A stretch of 48,870 bases of DNA from CAYOEV01 sp964403075. Lineage in GTDB: Bacteria; Bacteroidota; Bacteroidia; Cytophagales; Cyclobacteriaceae. Shown one piece after another: positions 9,201 through 17,227 of this stretch. Positions within the stretch are counted from its first letter, which is position 1. The number at the start of each line of letters is the position of its first letter. The notes below the pieces were generated by a model, which saw only the letters and a list, made by a program, of their open reading frames with translations, was not told the DNA's origin and did not search any database. The position numbers were made by a program, and so were the translations under genes. The stretch spans positions 1 through 48,870 of the forward strand of contig CAYOEV010000018.1 in assembly GCA_964403075.1 (NCBI GenBank), given 5' to 3'.

Positions 9201-11674
9201 TAGGGTTTGTATTGAATGGACTTGGTATTGATACTGAAATCTCCACCAGGCTCAAAGGCCTTGGTGCTAAAGGTGGCCTTCAATGCGCCCGATGCATTGC
9301 GTGCCTCCGGGAGTTGGTAAGAAAAGTTGGCCTGCCCGTTTTCACTGGTGGAGCCGCTGAATATTGTACCCAAATAGGAGGAGTAGTTTTTGGTCAGGTC
9401 ATCGAATGTATAGTTGCCATACCCTTCAAACTCGGTTTTAACATCCGAGAGGGTGAGGGTAGTTTCTGCACGTATACTCCCCGCCGATAAGCCGGTCAGC
9501 CAATTCACACGCAATTGACCGCTCAGGCTTCGGTTGTCGTAACGGATGGCTTCCTGCCCAAAGTCCAGGTTTACTTTCAACCGGTTTGGCTTAATGGTTT
9601 CAACCTTTACAGTCTTAGAGAAAACAGAATTTCCTACTGCAATTTTGGCCTGCCAGTTGCCAGTTGGGTCCTTTTCATCTGTTTTAAGTGAGAAGGTGTA
9701 CAATCCATTCAGTCCGCGTGTGCTCACTTGGCGATCCTGAAGATTGTTCATGGGATCCCGGAATTCCAGTACCACCGGGTGGTCCTCCGGTATATTATTG
9801 TCCTTGTCCTCCAGCATAAAAGATAAAAAGATGTTATCCCCTGGTCGCCAAACGCCTCTTTCACCGTAAATAAAACCTTTGATGCCCGCACGGATACGTT
9901 CTCCCGATACATCAAAATTGCTCATAGACAATGCGCCTCCATCATCAAGTTTGAGGTAAGACGTCTGGTCATCTACTTCCGCAATCACTAGAAATGGCCG
10001 TGCAGCCGGACGGAACGAGACCATGCCCTGGTTGTCTGTAGTGGATTCACCCAATGTTTCGAGCTGATAGTCGAGTAGCCGCACTTTTGCAACCACGGGT
10101 TGTGCAGTGACCATGTTAGTGGCATACACATTCATGGAGTTATCTGCACCGATTTTGGCCATTAAACCAACATCGGATGCGATCAGATTTTTGGAAACAA
10201 ACTGAGAGGGATTGTAATAAGAAATATGGCAGGGGTTTTCGCGCTCCGACCAGCTATAGGCCTGAGGGTATTGAAACGCGTAACTTCCCCAGGATTCAAA
10301 TCCGTCGGCATCATAAATGCTCCAACCTGGGGTCGACATTTCGTCAGGGGTGGGCGCCAAAAATTCACCACATGGGAAAAGTGAATCTTCCGGTCGGAAA
10401 CTGAATTGCACGCGGTAGATGGCTCCTTTTTCTGTTTTTATCAGCGAAGCCAGATTCAGGGTGAAGCGATTCCAAAGGCTTAGATCCCCGCCTTTTCTGG
10501 TCAGGTCTACAGTGCGGGTCATTACTCTCTTGCCCACTCTTCTCATTTGTTCATTGCCTGCCAAATTGTTGACCTGTAAAAACTGGGGAATGTTCCGTTC
10601 TTTTATCTGTATGATATCCACTCTTACGCTTTTGAGATTTACCGCCTCAAAGGGGATGATCATGCCGTCGGTGGATGGCAATATGGTACCTGCACCAATC
10701 AATTTAACCTGTGGTGCTTCCGGGTCAAACGACACCCTTCTTTCCTGATCATTGCTCAGTGGATAGCCGAAAGAGTTTTTGATGGAGGAGGCGACACGAA
10801 CGAGTTTCGTGCCTTCATGCGGGCGAGTCAGGTACAACTGTACCTCGTTTCCCTTGATCACTATCCTTGGATTCGACTCGTCATCCAATCGTAGCAAACC
10901 GCTTAAATCCTGATTCTTTTGAATGGGATCGGAAAAGAATACTGACACGTAGTTGGCCGGTCCAGTAGTGGCTTTCACCGACAAAATCCGGAATTCTTTT
11001 ACGGAAGGCACATTTACACTGCGTTTGGCCTCACGGTCCACATCCAGTCGCTGACCATCTACGAGTATGGGCAGTTCAAAACTGCTGTTGCCTCGCTTGA
11101 TACCTTTCACAGTAAATCGATGGGAGGTGCCACCCACATGTTGCCATTCCACTTCTTTACCGTCTACATCCAGCATTTTTTCTACCGTTGCATCATTCTC
11201 GAAATCTGCAGTCACCACCTCACCTTCCAGGTGCATGATCTCTGGCTTGGAAAAATCTGAGGTTCTCAATTCATCGATTAGCAGATCGAAATCTTGTTCC
11301 AAAGTTTTTACCGCAAACTTGAAAGTCTGCAAGTCCTTAGGTACCTCGGTCAAGTCTTTTAGCGCCAGGTGGACGACATACTGGCGATTAGAGGCTAGCG
11401 GCTCATCAGGGCTAAATACGAGTAACTGGCCGTTTTTGACCAGTTCACCAGAAACTGACGGATTGATTTCGATCAAGTTCTCAGGAAGTGTTTCGGGCAA
11501 CTCGATACCAGAAGCCAACTCAATGGTGATATTATCCACACGGGAAATGACACCTGAGGAAAACCCGCTGATGTATTCAAGGAAGCGCGTATCGAAAGGG
11601 ATTTCGACATCTTCATTGCTGGTGCAGCCGACAAGAAAAAAAATCACTAAAGACAACAGGCTCAGTTTTTTCAT
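6206..11674 (-). CDS. alpha-2-macroglobulin family lipoprotein (YfhM-like)
   Basis: This 1822-residue protein begins with a lipoprotein signal ending LVG-Cys17, so it should be lipid-anchored in the envelope. It matches bacterial alpha-2-macroglobulins: a series of MG (fibronectin-like) domains, the stretch YGERGVWRPGDNI near the middle, and the thioester motif CIEQ at residues 1378-1381 after FPHG. An alpha/alpha-barrel region (thioester domain) and a C-terminal receptor-binding-like domain follow. In this family, cleavage of a bait region exposes the thioester, which traps attacking proteases covalently. In Escherichia coli the homologue sits beside pbpC, but no pbpC is seen here. The upstream neighbour is queG on the same strand, 54 bases away, so co-transcription is possible. 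Confidence 0.93.
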   Translation of the reverse strand: MKKLSLLSLVIFFLVGCTSNEDVEIPFDTRFLEYISGFSSGVISRVDNITIELASGIELPETLPENLIEINPSVSGELVKNGQLLVFSPDEPLASNRQYVVHLALKDLTEVPKDLQTFKFAVKTLEQDFDLLIDELRTSDFSKPEIMHLEGEVVTADFENDATVEKMLDVDGKEVEWQHVGGTSHRFTVKGIKRGNSSFELPILVDGQRLDVDREAKRSVNVPSVKEFRILSVKATTGPANYVSVFFSDPIQKNQDLSGLLRLDDESNPRIVIKGNEVQLYLTRPHEGTKLVRVASSIKNSFGYPLSNDQERRVSFDPEAPQVKLIGAGTILPSTDGMIIPFEAVNLKSVRVDIIQIKERNIPQFLQVNNLAGNEQMRRVGKRVMTRTVDLTRKGGDLSLWNRFTLNLASLIKTEKGAIYRVQFSFRPEDSLFPCGEFLAPTPDEMSTPGWSIYDADGFESWGSYAFQYPQAYSWSERENPCHISYYNPSQFVSKNLIASDVGLMAKIGADNSMNVYATNMVTAQPVVAKVRLLDYQLETLGESTTDNQGMVSFRPAARPFLVIAEVDDQTSYLKLDDGGALSMSNFDVSGERIRAGIKGFIYGERGVWRPGDNIFLSFMLEDKDNNIPEDHPVVLEFRDPMNNLQDRQVSTRGLNGLYTFSLKTDEKDPTGNWQAKIAVGNSVFSKTVKVETIKPNRLKVNLDFGQEAIRYDNRSLSGQLRVNWLTGLSAGSIRAETTLTLSDVKTEFEGYGNYTFDDLTKNYSSYLGTIFSGSTSENGQANFSYQLPEARNASGALKATFSTKAFEPGGDFSINTKSIQYKPYASYVGLKLPEGDARGFLQTDRPQRIDAVVLNGEGKKVSRSGVELTLYKLDWRWWWDQSQDYNLNYLSSSNRTPVIQKTFNVNSGKGQVNFQINKPNWGRYLAIIKDPVSGHSSSKTFYIDWPGWADETRDGFGASYLQVSVDKKEYAVADKIEVTIPGSSKGKALVSVENGSRVLESFWIDTKAGKSTFTLDAKPEMAPNIYLHVTLLQPHAATGNDLPIRLYGIVPIKVYDKETILQPKINMEQALTPGKKVDIKVSETSGKPMTYTLAVVDEGLLDITNFETPDPWSHFFKREAIGVKSWDIYDDVIGAYGGRLERLLSIGGGGEEFKDEDKKSDNRFEPVVQFLGPFYLGKGGTNKHSFTMPQYIGSVRTMLIAGHEGAYGQAEQATRVVQPLMVLGTLPRVTGPGEKLSLPVNVFKYREELQNAQVTIKVEGVLKLASGASQSVRLNKATNTLSYNLEVAEEIGKGKVIITAKSGNLTANHTINLENRAPNPPETRTLTQVVEPGQSFNGRLALFGLPGTNEALLEIATVPSINLGKRMEYLLRFPHGCIEQTTSSVFPQLYLSDVMELTRKEQVKIEENVNAGIQRLAKFQTADGGLAYWPGSSDADAWGTSYGYHFLIEASNKGYYVDKALMKQLAKYQDRQAKSWAKKSTNYNDDLIQAYRLFTLALTGNSATSSMNRMMGMSGLSTTSQWRLAAAYALIGRFGVSNQLLQQVDQTPPTYSYRYTYGSPTRDLAMLLETYVMLDNQDAAFQLFRSLAEKLSTDNWMSTQTTAYCLLAASKFLESQAKDASMNARVTYAGSSNDWQTSFPIQQESLSTNVQDPSLTIKNNGKGRLYVTLTTRGTPMPGNESATSSGLDVSVAYRNNNGSTLDVTAIPQGTSFEALVTVTNQNPTGAISDIALSHIVPSGWEIENERLNNDNYETAGFDYQDIRDDRIYTYFDLERGASKTFTVKLTATYAGKYYLPAVVGEAMYDASLVGRTSGKWINVKP

Positions 11675-11728
11675 GGTAGGATGGGTTTGTATGGCTGAAT
11701 TTAGGATTTCTAAATCGGAATTGGAAGC

Positions 11729-12664
11729 TTAATTTTTATCAGAGAGTTTTATGAATCGAATATTTTTTTTCAGGCCTTCCCATTTGTTTCGCTTTACGGC
11801 AGACCTTTTGAAAACCTGTCGGAAAGTAGCTTCTGTCATCTCCTCCCACTCCCGCGCTGACCATTTTTCCCAGCCCTGAGGTTCAAACCTGGGTTCGTTA
11901 TGAGGCTGGGCAAACCGATTCCATGGACATACGTCCTGACAAATGTCACAACCGAAAGCCCACTTATTCATGTCTTCCTGGAATTCCTTTGGTATTTCTT
12001 CTTTCAATTCAATGGTGAGATAAGAAATGCATCGGCTACCATCCACCACATATGGCTTCGGGATGGCATCAGTGGGGCAGGCATCTTGGCACGCTGTACA
12101 ACTGCCGCAATAGTCTTTAATGGGGCCGTCTGCCTCCAAGTCCAGGTCAATGATCAACTCCGCCAGGAAAAAGAAACTTCCCATTTGCCTATTGAGAAGC
12201 AAGGAATTTTTACCTACCCATCCCAACCCGCTTTTTGCCGCCCAGGCCCGTTCATGCACCGGTGCGCTGTCTACAAATGCACGGCCTTCTACTTGTCCGA
12301 CTGTATCTCGCAGGGCTTCCAGTAAGATTTTGAGTCGCTCTTTTATCACAAAATGGTAATCTTCTCCGTAGGCGTACTTGGCCACCTTACAGTGGTCATC
12401 GGATTGGTGGACTTCTTTTGGGTAGTAATTGTAGATGAGGCTTACGACTGAACGGGCACCAGGTACGAGCTTACGGGGGTCGAGGCGCTTGTCCACGTTC
12501 CTTTCGAGGTAACTCATCTTACCCTGGTAGCCTTTTTTTAGCCATTCTTCCATGCGGTTGGCTTCTTCTTGCAAGAAATCAGCTTTCGATATGCCGCAGA
12601 ACGAAAAGCCCAATTCCTGTGCCTTTTGTTTAATCCAGAAGGTTCGATCCCTAACCGAAGTCAT
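11729..12664 (-). CDS. queG: epoxyqueuosine reductase
   Basis: QueG carries out the last step of queuosine synthesis, reducing epoxyqueuosine in the wobble position of tRNAs (Asp, Asn, His, Tyr), using cobalamin and two [4Fe-4S] clusters. The 311-residue protein has the family signature VDSAPVHERAWA (131-142, with the catalytic-type Asp132), a first ferredoxin motif CGSCTACQDACP (186-197) and a second, CDICQDVCPWN (239-249). It is shorter than the E. coli protein (about 380 residues) and lacks C-terminal HEAT repeats, which I believe is common in Bacteroidota. Its ATG follows the ruvB stop codon directly with no gap, so the two are almost certainly co-transcribed. Confidence 0.95.
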   Translation of the reverse strand: MTSVRDRTFWIKQKAQELGFSFCGISKADFLQEEANRMEEWLKKGYQGKMSYLERNVDKRLDPRKLVPGARSVVSLIYNYYPKEVHQSDDHCKVAKYAYGEDYHFVIKERLKILLEALRDTVGQVEGRAFVDSAPVHERAWAAKSGLGWVGKNSLLLNRQMGSFFFLAELIIDLDLEADGPIKDYCGSCTACQDACPTDAIPKPYVVDGSRCISYLTIELKEEIPKEFQEDMNKWAFGCDICQDVCPWNRFAQPHNEPRFEPQGWEKWSAREWEEMTEATFRQVFKRSAVKRNKWEGLKKNIRFIKLSDKN

Positions 12665-13690
12665 CTAAAACAGCTTTCCGGATGCAGCTGGCGGTACTTT
12701 GCCAATGTGATGAAATGCGGCCTCGGTTGCTTCGCGGCCCCTGGCCGTGCGTTTGAGGTAACCTTCCTGTATAAGGAAAGGCTCGTACACTTCTTCAATG
12801 GTTTCGGCTTCTTCTCCCACAGCCGTGGCAATGGTGGTAATGCCTACCGGGCCACCTTTAAATTTTTCGATGATGGTCGTTAGGATCCGGTTGTCCATGT
12901 CATCCAACCCGTGCTCATCTACATCCAGGGCCTTCAGCGCCATTTTGGCAATCTCCAGGGTGATGGTTCCGTCTCCTTTGATTTGGGCGAAGTCCCTTGT
13001 TCGTCTCAGTAGGTTGTTGGCTATCCTCGGTGTCCCACGGCTCCTGCGGGCAATTTCGAATGCCGCTTCTTCATCGATGATGCTTTGTAAAATATCCGCT
13101 GAGCGGCCGACGATTGTCGTCAGAACTGCTGCATCATAATAGGACAGTCGGGAATTGATACCAAAGCGTGCCCGCAGGGGGGCGGTGAGTAGTCCCGATC
13201 GGGTCGTGGCCCCTATTAAGGTAAAGGGATTCAAATTGATCTGAACGGAGCGCGCATTCGGACCAGCTTCCAGCATGATGTCGATACGGTAATCCTCCAT
13301 GGCTGAATATAAATATTCTTCTACGATGGGATTCAGTCGATGAATCTCATCAATGAACAGCACATCACCGGCTTCCAGGTTGGTGAGTAGGCCAGCCAGC
13401 TCGCTGGGTTTGTCCAAGACCGGACCGGAAGTCAGCTTGATGTCTGCCTGCAGTTCGTTGGCAATGATGAAGGACAGAGTTGTTTTCCCCAAACCGGGAG
13501 GTCCATGCAACAACACGTGATCCAGTGCATCTTTTCGCTGCCTTGCGGCCTGGACGAACACTTTCAGGTTGTCAATGATTTTTGGTTGTCCGCTGAAGTC
13601 ATCAAAAGTCAACGGCCGAAGTGCTCTGTCGATCTCTTGATCTTCCGGGCTCATTGCCGCTTCATCTCCGCTGAGGTAATCTTCTCTCAT
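12665..13690 (-). CDS. ruvB: Holliday junction branch migration helicase RuvB
   Basis: RuvB is the AAA+ motor that, with RuvA, drives branch migration of Holliday junctions during recombinational repair. The 341-residue protein has the usual length. Walker A is GPPGLGKT (63-70), Walker B is LFIDEIHRL (111-119) and the sensor/arginine-finger region is GATTRSGLLTAPLRARFG (160-177). A C-terminal winged-helix DNA-binding domain ends with LKRTARGREAT. It is followed without a gap by queG. A TATATTTG box on the reverse strand lies 10 bases before the start codon. ruvA and ruvC are not in the window. Confidence 0.98.
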   Translation of the reverse strand: MREDYLSGDEAAMSPEDQEIDRALRPLTFDDFSGQPKIIDNLKVFVQAARQRKDALDHVLLHGPPGLGKTTLSFIIANELQADIKLTSGPVLDKPSELAGLLTNLEAGDVLFIDEIHRLNPIVEEYLYSAMEDYRIDIMLEAGPNARSVQINLNPFTLIGATTRSGLLTAPLRARFGINSRLSYYDAAVLTTIVGRSADILQSIIDEEAAFEIARRSRGTPRIANNLLRRTRDFAQIKGDGTITLEIAKMALKALDVDEHGLDDMDNRILTTIIEKFKGGPVGITTIATAVGEEAETIEEVYEPFLIQEGYLKRTARGREATEAAFHHIGKVPPAASGKLF

Positions 13691-13700
13691 TTTACAAAAT

Positions 13701-13708
13701 CAAATATA
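13701..13708 (-). promoter_or_regulatory. candidate -7 box (TATATTTG) for ruvB-queG
   Basis: On the reverse strand the sequence is TATATTTG, an exact match to TAnnTTTG, ending 10 bases before the ruvB ATG. No -33 TTTG at the usual spacing is evident. Confidence 0.5.
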
Positions 13709-13752
13709 ACCATCGCCCCTCAAGCATTGGCAGTTTGCGTAATATTGTCCAC

Positions 13753-14793
13753 ATGAAATCTCCAGTCAAAAGGGTGCCTCGGTTTTTGATCTTGTCGCTT
13801 TTCATGATGGCCATGGCGGTGTGGTATGTATTTTTTCGTGACTCTCCCGAACGCCTGTTCCAAATCAATGGGCAGACCATGGGTACCATCAACTACACTG
13901 TAAAGTACCTTTCCGACGTCGAAGCCCTGAACCAAACACATACCGACTCGATTCTGGTGGCATTTAATGAGGCCCTGTCCACTTACCTACCCGATTCAGA
14001 AATATCGACATTTAATGATCGGGACACTTTGCAGGCACCATCACAACTGATGCAGGAGGTAATGGGCCTCAGCGAAGAGGTTTGGCGTAAAACAGAGGGG
14101 GCTTTTGATCCTACGGTAGGCCCCCTGATCAATGCCTGGGGATTTGGTCCCGACAAAAAGCGTGATCTCCCTGATTCTGCCACCATTGATTCTTTAAGAA
14201 AGGTTGTGGGCCTGGGTAAGTTAGAAAAAAAGGGAGGTGTATGGATAAAGCCTGCTGGCATGCAACTGGACTTTAGCGCCATTGCCAAAGGACAGGCGGT
14301 AGATGTCTTGAGTAAATATTTAGAGAGGCTCGAAATTAAAAACTACCTGGTGGAGATTGGTGGAGAAGTACGATGCGCCGGCAAAAACGAAAAAGGGGAC
14401 TCCTGGCGTATCGGTATTGAAGATCCCCTGGTCGCGCTCGACGAACGAAAAACCTATGCCATCGTCCCGCTGGATAACCAAGCCATGGCTACGAGTGGAA
14501 ATTATAGAAACTATTACAAGGAAAATGGGGAGCTGTATGTACATATTGTAGACCCTCGAACCGGTTACAATGCCCGGCATCATCTGCTTAGCGCTACGGT
14601 AATAACTGACAACTGCATGACTGCTGATGCCTATGCGACTGCTTTTCTGGTGATGGGTACAGAAGCGGCCATCGCATTGGCAGCGCAAGAGAAGCTGAAT
14701 GTTTTTCTCATTTACCGCTCCGGTGATTCCATCACCCATTATGTGACACCGGGTCTGGAAGGGAGTATCCAAATGATCGCGGAAGATGAGTGA
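13753..14793 (+). CDS. apbE: FAD:protein FMN transferase (ApbE)
   Basis: ApbE enzymes transfer FMN from FAD to a Thr/Ser of target proteins such as Na+-NQR or RNF subunits, on the outer face of the inner membrane. The 346-residue protein (ATG at 13753) has an N-terminal membrane segment at about 11-27 and no lipobox. Family motifs follow: TMGTINYTV, an AFDPTVGPLINAWGFG block, LDFSAIAKGQAVD, the flavin/substrate stretch YLVEIGGEVR, and HIVDPRTGYNA plus DNCMTADAYATAFLVMG with the metal-binding Asp/Thr region. It overlaps the following methyltransferase by 8 bases (ATGAGTGA). The target flavoprotein is not in this window. Confidence 0.93.
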   Translation: MKSPVKRVPRFLILSLFMMAMAVWYVFFRDSPERLFQINGQTMGTINYTVKYLSDVEALNQTHTDSILVAFNEALSTYLPDSEISTFNDRDTLQAPSQLMQEVMGLSEEVWRKTEGAFDPTVGPLINAWGFGPDKKRDLPDSATIDSLRKVVGLGKLEKKGGVWIKPAGMQLDFSAIAKGQAVDVLSKYLERLEIKNYLVEIGGEVRCAGKNEKGDSWRIGIEDPLVALDERKTYAIVPLDNQAMATSGNYRNYYKENGELYVHIVDPRTGYNARHHLLSATVITDNCMTADAYATAFLVMGTEAAIALAAQEKLNVFLIYRSGDSITHYVTPGLEGSIQMIAEDE

Positions 14794-15511
14794 ATGGTTT
14801 GAAGAGTGGTTTAACTCTCCCTACTATCATATTTTGTACAAAGAGCACGACCGACACGAGGCGGAAGGATTCATAGACCACCTGGTAGATCACCTGAACC
14901 CAGCGGGGGATGCCAAATTTCTGGACGTGGCCTGTGGAAAAGGACGACATGCCATCTACCTGCATAAAAAAGGCTTTGAAGTCACTGGTATTGATTTATC
15001 ACCTGAAAATATTCGGCAGGCACGGTGGTACAGCAGGCCCGGCTTGCAGTTTGAAGTGCATGACATGCGTGAAGTATTTGATCCGATGGCTTATGATTAT
15101 GCGCTGAATTTATTTACGAGTTTTGGCTTTTTCGATTCCAGTGAAGCACATATTGAGGCCATACGGGCCATATCTGCATCTTTAAAATTCGGTGGATTCC
15201 TGATATTAGATTTTTTGAACCCCAATCAGGTCAGAAACCAACTGAAGGCGTCTGAAGTAAAAAGCTTAGCCGGTATCGATTTCCATATCCGCAGGCATTT
15301 TGAAGGGAGGCGCATTATTAAGGAAATTGTATTCGAAGCTGAGGGAAGCACTCATTCTTACGTGGAGCGAGTGTCAATGATTTCAAAGGCTGAATTTTTC
15401 GCTTACTTTGCCGAGGTCGGACTTGAAGTGGTGCATACCTATGGGGACTATACGCTTGCTCCCCAAGATGAGGAAGTCTCCCCGCGGTTGATCTTTATAG
15501 CTAAAAAATGA
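14786..15511 (+). CDS. class I SAM-dependent methyltransferase
   Basis: This 241-residue protein has the Rossmann methyltransferase motif I LDVACGKGRHA (46-56), then FEVTGIDLSPENI as motif II and LKFGGFLILDFLNP as the later strand. This assigns the fold and SAM binding; the substrate cannot be told. The start overlaps apbE by 8 bases and the stop overlaps the ZIP gene through ATGA, so the three genes form a tight operon. Nothing in the neighbours (flavinylation, metal transport) fixes its target. Confidence 0.88.
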   Translation: MSEWFEEWFNSPYYHILYKEHDRHEAEGFIDHLVDHLNPAGDAKFLDVACGKGRHAIYLHKKGFEVTGIDLSPENIRQARWYSRPGLQFEVHDMREVFDPMAYDYALNLFTSFGFFDSSEAHIEAIRAISASLKFGGFLILDFLNPNQVRNQLKASEVKSLAGIDFHIRRHFEGRRIIKEIVFEAEGSTHSYVERVSMISKAEFFAYFAEVGLEVVHTYGDYTLAPQDEEVSPRLIFIAKK

Positions 15512-16215
15512 TCTGGACTATTGTCGTTTTGTTCCTGGTTACCCTGTTCGGTGGTTTAATGGTTTTGCCTTTCGAAGGTAGAAAGTTGAATTTATCCTTC
15601 CCTCTGGTGTTTGCTGGATCCTATTTGTTTTCGATTACCATTATTCATATCATACCCGAGTTATTCAGCTTCCACACGGATGAATTTCGTATTGGTATTT
15701 TCATTTTACTGGGCTTTTTTCTACAGCAGATACTGGAGTATTTCTCTAAAGGTATCGAACATGGCCATGTACATGCTAATCAAGCTCAGCATGGCTTTAG
15801 TCGCTATTCAGTGGTGAGTGCGCTCGTTGTTCATTCCCTTTTGGAAGGTGCCTTGCTCACACATGAATCGCCCTTCCACCAGCAACATGAGTCCTATACA
15901 CTTTTGTTTGGTATTCTGCTTCATAAGGTTCCGGCAGCGTTGGCACTGATGCTTACCATGCATCAGGCCAAATATCGTTGGGGAATTCTTGTAGTATTTG
16001 CCATGGCCTCGCCCATCGGCTTGGTTTTAAGTCACGTGTTTCTTATTTCCGGAATGTCATTGCTGGTCATTTTTGCGATGGTTTGCGGGAGTTTTCTGCA
16101 TATATCTACCACCATTTTTGTAGAGACCAGCCCGGAACATCGTTTTGGATTTAAGAAACTTTTTATAAGCCTGTGGGGAGCCGCTTTAGGAGTACTTGGG
16201 GAGTGGTTGACCTGA
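15508..16215 (+). CDS. ZIP family metal transporter
   Basis: This 235-residue membrane protein has about seven or eight hydrophobic segments. A cytosolic-type His-rich loop, GIEHGHVHANQAQHG (82-96), follows the third segment. The fourth and fifth segments carry the ZIP metal site, HSLLEGALL (109-117) and GILLHKVPAALAL (135-147). ZIP proteins import divalent metals such as Zn, Fe or Mn into the cytosol. The usual second-site Glu of HKxPEG is replaced (HKVPAA), so the binuclear centre may be altered. It is the last gene of the apbE operon (ATGA overlap). Confidence 0.9.
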   Translation: MIWTIVVLFLVTLFGGLMVLPFEGRKLNLSFPLVFAGSYLFSITIIHIIPELFSFHTDEFRIGIFILLGFFLQQILEYFSKGIEHGHVHANQAQHGFSRYSVVSALVVHSLLEGALLTHESPFHQQHESYTLLFGILLHKVPAALALMLTMHQAKYRWGILVVFAMASPIGLVLSHVFLISGMSLLVIFAMVCGSFLHISTTIFVETSPEHRFGFKKLFISLWGAALGVLGEWLT

Positions 16216-16386
16216 CTGCACATCGTTTTGTTCCAATAAGATAGTGAAAGCGGCATGCCGTTTACTTCGGCTAGAAAAATCAAACAAAGGGCATCAAATT
16301 TCGCTATACAGAAATTATCAAATGGATTGAATGTTCTTTACCGGAAATAAAAGCCTGTAAGTTTGGAGCGATAGGTACAGCCGGGT

Positions 16387-16421
16387 AAAAAAAGCCCACC
16401 AAATACAAAGATTCGATGGGC
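16387..16421 (-). terminator. Rho-independent terminator after tRNA-Ala
   Basis: On the reverse strand, the stem GCCCA...TGGGC (with partial extension through the loop) is followed by a run of seven T. It begins about a dozen bases past the tRNA 3' end (16434), the right position and direction for the tRNA transcript. Confidence 0.7.
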
Positions 16422-16433
16422 AGATGGTAAACG

Positions 16434-16507
16434 TGGAGCATATCGGAGTCGAACCGATGACCTCTACACTGCCAGTGTAGCGCTCTAGCCAGCTGAGCTA
16501 ATGCCCC
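16434..16507 (-). tRNA. tRNA-Ala (anticodon GGC)
   Basis: The reverse strand folds as a full cloverleaf. The acceptor GGGGCAT pairs with ATGCTCC (one G-T pair), with discriminator A. The D arm is GCTC...GAGC, the anticodon stem is CTACA/TGTAG around the loop CTGGCAG (anticodon GGC, alanine), and the T arm is ATCGG/CCGAT around TTCGACT. CCA is not encoded (the next bases begin CG). A TATATTTG box lies upstream and a terminator lies downstream, so it is a single-gene unit. Confidence 0.97.
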
Positions 16508-16541
16508 CTGTTTTGGCACTGTACCAGTCCTATTCAGAAGG

Positions 16542-16549
16542 CAAATATA
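16542..16549 (-). promoter_or_regulatory. candidate -7 box (TATATTTG) for tRNA-Ala
   Basis: The reverse strand carries TATATTTG 34 bases before the mature tRNA 5' end, matching TAnnTTTG exactly. No clear -33 element was found. Confidence 0.5.
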
Positions 16550-17147
16550 CGCAGCATTTTTTATGCCCTATTCCCATTTTTATGTAAAATGATCGTTTCT
16601 GATCTGCAGCTATTGGTGATTGTAAGGGGTGAATGTCGATCATTTCCCGATGTCCGAGATTTATCGAAATATTGATGATACCATACAGCCCATCAAAGAA
16701 GGCTTTCAATTAACAATCACGACGGGCATCTTCTTGTTTTTCGCATCTTTCGGCTGATTTTGCTTGAGTAGTGGTTTCCGGTACAATGGCTGGTGCTTTA
16801 GCCAGGTTGTCACCTTTACAGATGCTGTGCAAACAGCAATCATTTATGTTCGGTACTCATCCATCCCCAAGGTGTTTGAGCAGAATGAATGCTACCGGCA
16901 GCTTTGGTGATTGTATCGTTTACATTCGCAGTCCACGTGTTTAGTTTACGAGCGGCGCGTTAAGCAATCGGAATGAAAACAATTTTTTACACCCATGAAT
17001 CATCATCGTAAAAGACTGCTCGCATGAACATGTGCTACTGCGGTGGCCATGCGTAGATGTTGGCCCAAACGATCGTCTAATTAACTTTTAATTTCACCAG
17101 CCTACTGGTGTCCGCTCAGGTCCCTGGAAAAGAATTATGGAGGTCAC
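16550..17147. other. about 600 bases with no intact gene; possibly an eroded gene
   Basis: No frame above about 60 codons with a plausible start is present. On the reverse strand, short protein-like pieces occur in different frames between about 17010 and 16720. One piece has LNTWTANVNDTITKAAG and ends at a stop near 16845. A second, shifted piece has CKGDNLAKAPAIVPETTTQ. A small perfect hairpin (CACCAG-CCTA-CTGGTG) lies at 17095-17110. I recognise no family. Confidence 0.35.
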
Positions 17148-17227
17148 AAAAAAAATGAGAAGTAAGTGCCATTGATATACGTTTACAATTTACTTCCCAT
17201 TCAGTGGATGGCAGGCTGTACTTACTT
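17148..17227 (-). terminator. possible long-loop terminator of dps
   Basis: On the reverse strand, AAGTAAGT (overlapping the last dps codons) and ACTTACTT form an 8-base inverted repeat. It is extended by GCC/GGC and followed within five bases by a run of eight T. The loop is about 43 bases, longer than usual, so this may be two nested hairpins or a weak terminator. Confidence 0.4.

Noticed and set aside
11067..11732. 221-codon forward open frame opposite the alpha-2-macroglobulin gene
   Set aside because: It lies antisense to a well-supported lipoprotein N-terminus and is very rich in Ser/Thr, typical of a shadow frame.
17095..17110. Hairpin CACCAG-CCTA-CTGGTG as a terminator
   Set aside because: No T tract follows on either strand and no gene ends there.
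16550..17220. Insertion sequence remnant
   Set aside because: I found no transposase motif, no terminal inverted repeats and no target-site duplication; only short hairpins.
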